The notes under the pieces were generated by a model. That model had not been told where the DNA came from, did not search any database, and saw nothing but the letters and a program-made list of their open reading frames with translations. DNA of 64,000 nt from Phallusia mammillata (Eukaryota > Chordata > Ascidiacea > Phlebobranchia > Ascidiidae). Positions 1 to 11,100 of the stretch are shown here, one piece after another (position 1 is the stretch's first letter; every line of letters starts with the position of its first letter). Both the position numbers and the translations under genes were made by a program. The stretch lies in the NCBI GenBank assembly GCA_003260075.1, contig QLIY01000368.1, forward strand, positions 80,730 through 144,729. The letters run 5' to 3'.

Positions 1-2013
1 GCAAACAAAGTGATCAACAATAGCAAACCTCAGTTCCAATAGTTTCATAATAACAGCTATTGCCACTCATCAGAAAACCTAAGTTTTGGTTTATAAAACT
101 TTATGCAAATCAGATCCATCATTTTGGCATTCTTTGATACCTTTTCCACCTATGGTTCTATTGTTTATTATATGTGACGTCAAACTTCCGTTGTTTAGTG
201 GAATCGCGTAGCACGGAAGGCTGCGTCTTGAGTACAGCACAGCAGTACACAACTTCTCATATTAGGCTACAACGCTTCGTTATGAATTAGGTTATTTTAA
301 AGCAAGTTTAAGCAAAATCAGAAAACATGATAACTTACAAAAACAGCAGTAACTGGACGTTTAAAATGCTTTCTGTTCTGGGCTTTTAAAGAATCATGTC
401 ATAATACAATCCGTTGTGCATCTATAAGTAAAATATCGCACTGTCCTCTACTTGTCACATGCGATGAATACAGTCGACTTCCTTTTTATCAACAATGCCC
501 AACTACGTTTTGTAACCGGGGTTTCGAACACGTTGCTCTATACTTTCCCACCATAGTCGTTAGAGTGACTTGGCAAAATTATTGCTTCTAGTTTGTCGTC
601 AAGTGCTCCTTTTTCGATATTACTCCCACGTCTTACAGCTAAATACGACCAAAGTTACAAACAAGAAATAGAAGCTTCTACCTTGATCCTTCTTTTGATC
701 TTTGCATTGCATGCACATAGCGCGGTTAATGCTGGCTTTACCTTGTATATATCAGTACATGCTGATGTGCTAGCTACATAGGCAGATACGTGGTATAGGC
801 CAATAGTAGGCTAAATTTAATGAAACAAAAACATACCAGCAAACCCGCGCTTCCTGGCTTTATCTGATTGACTTGACTCGAACCCTTCGTGCAACTACAA
901 ACCGTGCAACTGCTCACCACTCAAACTGGCGCAGCCTCTTTTACTCATTTCCTTTCTCCTATGTTACGTCACACTATAGCATGCGCGAGCTGCTGAGTAA
1001 CGTGCCTAATCATGTTGATCGTTGGTATCAACATTCCCCACGAGAATTGCTTAGGTCAGCAGATTGTGCAAGTCATAATTACCCGGCATTTTACCTGCAT
1101 TATTCCAAGGCGGATTGTTTTTCATGTGGTCAGTTTACAACTTAGGGTTTAAATTCTCACCGTTAAATATAAGTTCATGGCTTTCAGGGCCACAAAAGGA
1201 GTTTCATTGCCATTTTTGTGCTACTAACTTTCAATTGTTTTGGTTAAAGAACTAGGTACTTGGAACTTTTGTTTTAATTGGCTTTTTACTTTTACCGATT
1301 ACGTTTATACAAACCCAAGCCAACCTTTACAAAACCCATGACTTTCAAGCGCGTCTGAAATTATACTGAGAAAAATATTTTTTCTATATCTACTCAATAT
1401 TATTAAACTTATATGTGTGTGACAATATAAAATGGTGAATGCCTTTTATTCGTAATTAAACAAAATCGATTCAATAACAGTGGCAAATTATGATGTGACG
1501 AAAGTACTTTACAATGGTCACGAAGGCACAATTACAAAAACACAATAGAAAATGTTGATAGAAAATCTGCTCTGTACAGGAAACAAAAAAATACAAAAGA
1601 GCGAAAACTATAATAATGCCTAGTACGACTTCATGTGGCTTGTGGGTAAAACTATCTCATGTATACGTCATGTAATGACGTCACAACTAACATGACGTCA
1701 CCAAATGTAAGCGAAGCTCCTACTAGCGCGGAAGGGAAAGTTGGTTAAGTGCAACATGGCTCGAAAATACGAATTACTGCAGCGAAATAGAATAAATAAG
1801 CGCGATTCGATTGTACTGTCATCACGCGAAGGCCAACTTTTGATCCAAGAGAGAACAATGTAAAAAAATAAAAGTAATTTTCAACGCGCAAAACAAAATA
1901 CTAAAAGCAAGGTTGTAACGTCACTATGCAGCTAACTACGTATAAACAATGTAGACGTGTGTGATGTCATAATGGAACAAATAGTGACAGTCGGTATTGC
2001 ACTGTGACGTCAC
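1..2013. other. Intergenic DNA downstream of the kinesin gene; no gene seen
   Basis: I find no exon chain, RNA gene or complete mobile element here. Short open frames at 593-781 and 873-1145 have no recognisable protein features and no splice context. The palindrome TGACGTCA occurs at 1676-1683, 1693-1700 and 2005-2012. A minus-strand AATAAA at 1445-1450 lies about 565 bases past the kinesin stop codon; it could serve as its poly(A) signal but is far away. Confidence 0.5.
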
Positions 2014-2139
2014 TCACATGATCACACACGCCTTCGAGCCTTTGACGCTGTTTCCACTCGATGTGGGCGATGGCCGGCCGTTAGCAGGGGACGCTATTGC
2101 TTTGGATTGCTGCGGTTGTTGTTTCGAAGCTTGAAGAAT
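2014..2139 (-). other. Kinesin last coding exon ending in CAAX motif CVIM
   Basis: The exon follows a CTCACAG acceptor, begins in phase 0 and ends at a TGA (2016-2014). It encodes a low-complexity Gln/Ser/Pro tail finishing [12 protein letters not shown] at the extreme C-terminus is a CAAX box, and the same four residues end human K-Ras4B; Met in the last position favours farnesylation. Two lysines lie just upstream. The total coding length closes in frame with this exon. A plus-strand open frame overlaps it (see the rejected list). No transcript is available to confirm the splice. Confidence 0.6.
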
Positions 2140-5100
2140 CTGTGAGAACATTAGAGAGATGTCATTCGGTGAAACGCGCCAATTTGTACAAAGCGTTTAA
2201 ATTTTTGTTTAAAGCCCTTGATCCCTTCATACAGTTTAACTTGAAATTTGACAAGCACAAACACGACGAGAAATACCAAAGCACAGACTGGTATCATGCA
2301 GTCACAGCAAAGCACGGCATACTAATATGTGAGTAATCAATATTTAGCATGCACAAAATCAAACCCCTGAATTGATCCGGATTTCTCAAGTTTGTTGATG
2401 TCATGTCATGTATGAAATAAATTTCCCCCTTCCCGTAAAACCCAATCTGGATGAACAATCACAAACCCCCTTGATATAACTTACAGTTGTACCACAGCAT
2501 GTTGACGTCACCACACTGACGTCACTACTCCTTCTCTGTTCCACAAGTGGGAAAAACGGAGTCTCACTTACGCGTCGTGACGTCATACTTGACCGTCTTG
2601 ACGTCACAAGGCTTCCTCTTCGCGATGGTATGAGACTTACGCGACGTGACGGCATCAGGCTTTGTCGACCTGACGTCACTGTGACATCACCAGTACGGCG
2701 AAGCAAGCGCAAGATCTAAAGAATGTGCAGATTCGGATGCGCGTGTTTGGGGGGGTTTCCGACCCCCTACCTTGCTCCCTGATCGTATGACGTCAATCCC
2801 GTAACTTTTCATTCAACTACTTTCTGCACTAGCAAAAAAATAATTGTTTCCGATTGTTGTGCAGTTACGAAGTGCAAAGTGCCAACTATGCCATCTAGCG
2901 GTGGAACTAAAACCCGAAAGTTTTCAGCGTGTAAATTGACAAGTCACAAATCGATCCAAGAAGCTTCTTGGTCGATTCGAAATCACAACAATAACAGTAA
3001 GAACACGAAAGGCAGTGATTGGTCACAGCATCATGACATAATGAGGCGAGTGGCCAGTCAGAATGCATAGAATAAAGTGACGTGATTGCTTAAAATTGAC
3101 AAATTATAGTGCAAGTGGATGTTTCACCACTAAAAGCAAGTAGGGTATTCCGTATACATTGTACAATGTACAACATTCTTAATTTTATGATAAAGTTGCG
3201 TTTATATATGTGTTAAAACCCCACAATTTTAATTTTCCATTTAATAATTTTTGTAACACGCCATTGAGAACTAGTTTGTTAAACAATAATTTTCAAAGCA
3301 ATTAAATTGGTTGCCAAATGAGAATAAACCCAGAAGTTTGTTAATGATGTGAAGCCACATCCACTTTAAACCATGACTTAATGCTTCCATAATTAACAAT
3401 ACAAGAGTGCTTGTTCGAGTTCTTTGGTGTATATGATGTCATACACGACTAAACAGTCTTAGCGTAAAAAAGATGGATTTAATCTCGTTACGTTTGTTTC
3501 AACGTTACATGACAGACATTTAGGTTTAAGTTTCATGCATTTAAGTTTTAGCCAAGCTAGGTATAGTCAGTATTGCGCAAAACGCTATATGTTAACAGCC
3601 TATTGGCTATTGGCCAACTAACATTACAATGTTATAGCTATATACAGTGGTGGGATTCAGCCGGTTCGCACTGATTCTATAGAACCGTCTCGCGAAATTA
3701 TATGAGATCAACGACCGGTTAGCATTACTGGTTACTGTCAATAGACTTTTTGTAACAGAACCGGCTGAAAAATATGACTTTGTGATAGAAACGGCTGACA
3801 ATAAACTTTGAATCCCACCACTGGCTATATACAAGGCTTAGTAGGATACTCGGTACAGACAGTGAGCTCATAGAGAACATTAAAGCCATTGCAGTTGAGT
3901 ACTAACATTGTCTTAAATCCTTTAGCAGCTCAAACCATTTTTTGTTAAACAACTTGACCCGAAAACACTGGCTCGATGTTTTCAATGAGATTTACTGAAA
4001 CTTAAACATAAATGTAAAGAAATTACATTTGACACCGAATTAAAATGTTGTTTTGTGAACGATACGAATTTTACATTGGCTTCGTCATTTTTGTGAAAAA
4101 CGTTTTTCACGCAACGACACCACAGAAACAAAACACCGATTCATGCAGGGGATGAAAAATTGCTGAATCATGCTACGTGTTAGAGATGACGTATTATGAT
4201 GCTGCGACTATTGTGACACATGCTTGGGGAAAGAACTCGTCTTGCCCCGGAGTTATCAGAGCTTATAACGGTTGAGAGTTTTTTTTGTTCTAATCCTGCC
4301 ACCACCAACATGCATTTTACACATACGCTGGAGTTAAGTCTATTTTTACTAAAATTGAATTTATTTATTGAGAGTATACTGGGCTTTATTTAAAATTATA
4401 TCGTGTACTTCTACCGCAACCAAAACCTCGCGGAATTTTCCAATGACTTCCAACAAACTCTTCGCAATAAGCTCTGATAACAAGCTTGTGTGTTTTCGCC
4501 TTTCATATTCTTACCGGCTTTTTCCCCGTCCCATTGGATGGGATGGAGGTAGTTCCCCCGTTCTTGGCGGGGTCTGAACCTCTACGACTGTCCGAATCAG
4601 GCTCGTCTTCTTCTTTTATTGTTTCCTCATAAGGACCAGGAATTATCCGCATATCTGGGGTCAATTCGAAACTGTACACACTGAAAGCGTCTGAGTTCCT
4701 CCTATTTTCGTCCTGTGTTTTATCACAATTAAATTATTAACATGCATTGTGACGTGTCAAGGTGCGTCAACGCAAATCACCGACCTCGCTATGACGTCAC
4801 AACTACTTTGTTTATGACGTCCCCTTTGGACTGCAAGGGAGCAAAATGGGGGTTTCCCGAATACTAAGCATGCATTAGTAACAAGATCAAAAGCAAACCA
4901 AAGTGTTAGATCATAAAAGGCTATTGTCTACGTCACTATTACGTCATCATCAGATGCTTACGCTTTCGTTTTGGTTTTCTCTCACGTATTTTTGGGCTTT
5001 AATCAGCTGATGAGAAGAATTTATCGTTAAATCGTAGAAAATATTACCTACGTCATCATTATTATGTCATAGAGCTTTTGAAATTCGCTACAGTCAGCAT

Positions 5101-8100
5101 TCGATTTACTATAGTCTATAATTCAACAGCTACGCTAACATATTACCGGAAAAAATATACTTGCATATATTGGATAAATAACGATAACTACACTATATTT
5201 ATAATGCGCCATCAGCTATACAAAGGATAACTAAATTTGTTAGTAAAATTCAATTTAATTGCCAAAAAAATCAATTACCACCAAATTATAAAACAATCTT
5301 TCTCTGCTTAGAAATACGAAATTTAGTCACGTATGGTTAGTGAAGCGTTATACTCACGCCAGTGATGATCCGAACTTTGTTTTTGAGTTTGTTGCCGCTA
5401 CTGAAAGCCACAGCATTGATGGAATTGTAGAAGGATTGGAAGTCTTGGTCCTTTTCTCGCTCACCCCAGTCAGTGCAAAGTTGCTGTGCAAAAAATATAT
5501 GTAAGTACCAAAAGCAGAGATTAGCATCTTGGTGTTGACTTTTTTCTGTGTCCGGTAATATTATCACAGTACTTTTTTACTGTGGTAGCTTCATCGCATG
5601 GTAAATTGGTAATTATATCGCAGTAATGTGTATTATGGATAAATTCATAACAGGGATCAGCCCTGAAGCGGCGATACAGATCAGCGATCATGGCACACTA
5701 ATATATTATGGTGATTATATCGCAGATTTTTCTGTTGTGGCAATTTAATTGTACATTTTTAAAGTACACTGTTTTGTAATCATAGATATTTTCATGACAC
5801 CTGGTCGTATAGAGAAAGGCATGTAGTACATTGAGATTACATCACACTATGGTACCTTGTGATTTCAGTGCATTTTAGTACATTGTGATTGCAATTACAA
5901 CGATGCGAAAATTGTTACGAAAGGACTATTACCAAGCGATGGGGGGGGGGCCTTGTCGTATAGAGAAAGGCATATAGTACATTGAGATTACATCACACTA
6001 TGGTATCTTGTGATTTCAGTGCATTTTAGTACATTGTGATTGTAATTACAACGATGCGAAAATTGTTACGAAAGGACTATTACCAAGCGATGAAATTAGA
6101 ATGAACCATTTTCCCTACAAGTTGATCCAAGCATTCCACAAGGTGGTTTACTCATAGAAAGTTCGAGAACAAACCTGGATTCGCTTTTCCTTCTTTTCGA
6201 GTCGATCGAATTTCCTCTGTAAGGTATGAAGTTCGGATTTGAGTTTTGGATCGTCTGCAGGTTTGCTGGGTAGAATCGAAGCCCTTCGCACCATCTTCGG
6301 TCGCATCTGGCCAGCCATCTCACGTAGCTCCTGTAAGGTTAAATTAACATTGCAATACAGTTACCCCAACCAAAATTTAGTACATCAATTTTATGGTGTT
6401 GTACATAGTTTGTCTGTTTAACGTTGAAGTAGTTATTTTTGTACATGTCTGTACTAAAAAGAGTTAGCTAAAGTATATGGGGAAATATATGACTATAAGT
6501 AGATGAATTTACCTTACTGGAATTTATCTTACAGGCGCAAAACAAGAAAATGAAGACGCACTAGTACAATAAAGAGACTTAATTAACTAAATATACGAAT
6601 TTTATAGGCTATCCCACCATTGATACACCAACAATGCATCTATTGTAATTTCTGTACCTTTGTGTTAAGTTTTTCCACGCTGGAATTGGGCGGTGTGTCC
6701 ATCTGGCATCCGTACACGAAGAATGTGATGGAATTATTCTCGAAGTAATCAAGGTGGCTTTCGTTTACAGACTGAATCGCTATCACACGACTGTACCCGA
6801 ACTCCGGTGACAGACTCTCCTGTTACGTCACAAACGATTAGCGTCATTACAAAAAAGAAGCAAAAATGATAAAAAAAATCTTCAGCTAATTATGCGTTAA
6901 CAATTTAAGAAAACCAAGCGGGCTGCAGTATAAAAAAAGAGAATTACGTGGATAAAAGCGTTTAAATGTTTGCTACCTTGACAACTTTGGTCGAAACTGG
7001 TTGATCGTCTCCCAAAGTCTTGTACTTGACGTAAACGCCCTTGGTGAATCGAGAGTTGTTGATTTCTCCACTTCGTATTGCAACCTACAGGAAAGTAAAA
7101 TTTGACGCTTCTATTAAACAGTTTTTAAGCCAATTAAGTACATATGTGGTCTTTAATTAAGGATTGTTGATATTGTTAGGTCATTCAGCTTACCTTGAAG
7201 TAGTAGGGTTTTCCAAGCAACTCACTGGGATCTTCGATGAAGCTTTCCTCGTCCAAGGACTTCCCTTTTCCGTCACAGGGAGACACAGATACGTAGAGTG
7301 AGCCTTCCTCGTCACCCTACATGATCAATGACATTCGGTGAATTACAAACCAAGCATTAGAACACTAATACAGATGTTCATTCAAATAAAAGCAAGATTA
7401 AGTCATAAATCTACACGCTGGAGATTCAAGTGACCTTGTTCAGCTTTAGCACTTCGCTTCCTAACAGGAGCAACAAACATCGACAGCATGCAAGATGTCG
7501 TTGTCTGTCTCATTTAACTTTACTGTAAAGTCTCACATGTCAAGCAACAATTTGTTCTGTTATATGTATGTGTGTTCGTTTCATATTTGTCTTCATTGGG
7601 CGGGCAACACCTAAATGCGTTATGCCGTGAGTTCACCGTCGAGCTGCCTGTTTCCTCGCAAGTCCGTTGAATCATTGTACTTGATTTTTTCGACTTACGG
7701 AATTAGGTGACTTCCGAAGGTTTGGGCAAAAGCAATTAGGCCCGTTTTTTGTGCTCAGGGAACACAAGTGACGAGACAGGATTAAAACCCACAACCTTGT
7801 GAACTCGCGGCGGATGCGCTAATCACTCGGCCATCTTGGCGAATTTGCTTAATTAACTTGTGTTTGCATGTGGGCAACTTTGGTATCCCCAGTATATAGT
7901 CGTTCTGAATGTACACACTGTGCATACCTTGTAATTTGACACAGCAAGTTTGTCGTCGAAATCAAGTGCATATGAGAGAGATTGAAGGAAAACGTTTGAA
8001 GTTCCAATAATCACATCTTCTGGAGGATCGAAAAATGGATCTTTGTCGAGCGGAATGTTCTTGTAACTGTCGTCACCATCCACAAATTGCTGGTATTGTT

Positions 8101-11100
8101 CCTGAAAATTTCAAGTTTTAGTAAGTAATAGTTCAGAACAGCTAGTAGACATACCAAATTCCCCCACTGACAATAAAATGACTTGAAATCTTTAAATAAG
8201 TTGGTGGACTTAAAAAAGGTGTAGTATAATAGTCTAAAACCCGGAGTTAAGTTGAACCTTTTTAATGCGAAGTGTACTAGGTAGGCGGTAAGGTCACAAT
8301 AAACCTGTTGATCCCAACCGTGTCGCGAGTGGTTTTCCATATTTTTGGTGGCAATACTTTATTGCTTTTGCAATCAACGTCAAGATAAGATTAACCAACA
8401 TATATATATATATATATATCAATACGTCGCAGTAAACAATTTAAGGTATTATATCCAAGTTTGAACGCTGCGTTTGATGGGAACACTTATAAATTTGTCG
8501 CTGGGTGGCGCGAAATTATTATGTGCCGTAAGTTAAAACACGATTGGAAACATCGTACTTAACATTCCATATTAACTGACGTCAATGCAAAAACCCTTAA
8601 ACTTATAACCCCTATTTGTCATACCCAGAACATATTTGAAATTATCGTCAAAGAGCATGTTTCCAGGCAGCCAAATCCATTATATTTACCTTTTACCCGC
8701 AAGTAGGTCTTTGTCAAGGTGTTACTTAAGCAAGTCTAGACTCGAACCAATTTACAGGGCCATAAAACTACTTGCAACTAGAAGTTAACTGTCGGTGACG
8801 TGCCAGAAGATTCAACAAAGCACGTGAAATTTGTTCAACAAACATTGCATTCCACCACACTTGACGTCATAATGGTGCATCGCCCGTCACAATGCCAGAA
8901 TATTTGCCCTCGGTTGAAGAGACGAAGGCAATGTTTAAATGCGTCAGTTGCCACGACAACTAGACACACATTGCACCCTTGGAACATGGCGTTGCTAAGG
9001 TTAACCAAGGTGCAGTGTCAAACTTTGTGTATTTAGGAATAAAAACAAGTCATTCGGGGGGGGGGGGAGACGAAGGCAATGTTTAAATGCGTCGGTTGCC
9101 ACGACAACTAGACACACATTGCACCCTTGAAACATGGCGTTGCTAGGGTTAAACGAGGTGCAGTGTCAAACTTTGTGTATTTAGGAATAAAAACAAGTCA
9201 TTCCAGGCCAACATAATTAAACTGACTGAAGGCGAGACATTTACATCATTTGCTTGCGAGATTCCAGGAGAGCTTACACCAGTGGTTCTTGACTGTTTAA
9301 GGCCATGGGCAACCAGCCTATTAAAAGAATGTCGTTGCCTATTTAATTTTCGAGTTTGAGTAAAGTAAGCATGCACAACAAGCACCGAAAACCGATTTTT
9401 TGAAAAGTGACATAAATTATTGATTTGAGCATTTTGAAATGTGTAATATGAAGTTATCTCCAGTTTGTCAACAATTGTAGTGGACGTCCTGTGGACCATA
9501 CAAAAAGTCATCATGGACAACCAGTTAAGAACCACTGGCTTACATCATTACTTGATATTTACCTTGTAGGTGCCTAAAATCTGCAATACAACTCACATGA
9601 ACCTAATTTACAAGGTTTTGGTCTTGATGTGTATTTAGCTTATGTACATATGTATTGCGCTTGCCACAGATGTAGGTTACTTGCACTGGCATACAACCAA
9701 TCTCACCTGCATCATGTAACGTCTATTCATAAACTTTCCCCGCTCCCACAACCAGATGTTGTCGTTCAAAAGATTTCGAACCTTGACCATGGGCCTGAGA
9801 AAAACAAGCAAACATGAGACTTATAAGATTCGTACAGTTTTGAATGCATGCTGGATTTTGAGGGCCTGGCAGAAAATGTATTTTTAATTCAAAAAATGTT
9901 AACTATTAAGCATTGTATATAAATGGGGCAAATAATCATACTTTGGTCCTTTATCTTTATCTTCCTGTAAACCTCCGGATATGAGAACAAGTTCAAACGA
10001 TCTGTATTTGTTTAATTCTTCCGAGACAGCATTTGTTTCGCTGATCATCGGCAGAAGTTCCAAAACCTGTTCCTGAGTGCGTTGTTGGTCTACAAAGTTT
10101 CAAAATTTTACTTTTAAGCAGGTCTGATTGTATTGTTTTAAAGTACAGGGGATAGCACGCATTTTATAAACCTTCGAGCCAAAACTGAGAAGAAAAAACA
10201 CTGACTTTAACTTTGCGGGTAAATACAATTTTAGTTCTCAAAATCAATAAATCTAAATTAATTATCCTATGGGGACTTATTGTACAGTGGGTTTCTCACC
10301 TTTGCTCATTCCAGCTTGTAGAGTGGAGAAGCCGCTGTTTTCAGCCAACTCCTTCTGTGCGAAGTCCCAGTCCACAGTTTTAGGCGAACCTTCTGGTAGG
10401 TCCGGTTTCAACGGATTTACGAACACGTAAAGATGGTTAGAACCTGTGACGTCACAAACATGTCAATGACGTTACAATCTAGGTACGTAAAACAGGAATT
10501 GCGCATTTTTTGCCAAAACGAAAAAAAGCAAAATGCACCGGTTGTAAGAAATTTATGTTGCACGATGATACGATTAATTCCTTAGTTGAATTGATTTAAA
10601 TATTTTTCAGGTTTTGAATATTTTTTTGAAAAACTGACATCTAAATTGGGTGTGTTCTCAATTGCAATTATTTAAATATGGTTAGATGTAAGGCCTATTT
10701 ACCGAATAGAACACGATCATTGTGCTCCAATTTTCGCTCTCCAGTCAAAGGAGCTCCGTTAACTTTGATCTTTGATCCTGTAGCTCCTGGTTTGATGACA
10801 ACATCCTCTTCTTCATAATGAATGCTGGCATGATCTTTCTGGATGCTGCGGGTAAAAACATGTGTTTGTTGTAGTCAAGTGACTGGGAGACTTTCTTTCT
10901 CTTTAACTTCCTAAGATATGTTACTTGTGTTTTGTTACTTGTGCAAAGATATTTTTGAGCAAGTTAGTTTACAGAGCTGTTTAGCCTGAATTAGTTATTC
11001 TGTTTCAACCAATGATAAAACGGTGTCAGTAGTAGTACAGCAAAACTGAAAAAATAGCAAGTAAAAAAGAACACCCTATAACACCCTGGTTATACACTTA

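Noticed and set aside
2097-2336. 79-codon plus-strand open frame overlapping the CAAX exon
   Set aside because: Kept only as a low-interest finding; the minus-strand exon fits the kinesin phase and ends in a clear motif, whereas this peptide is unrecognisable.
4201-4272. Possible extra kinesin exon (minus strand)
   Set aside because: A short coding-like stretch exists, but acceptor and donor are poor and the phase of the neighbouring exons closes without it.
9149-9535. 128-codon minus-strand open frame
   Set aside because: It lies almost wholly inside the MITE 9280-9537 and shows no protein features.
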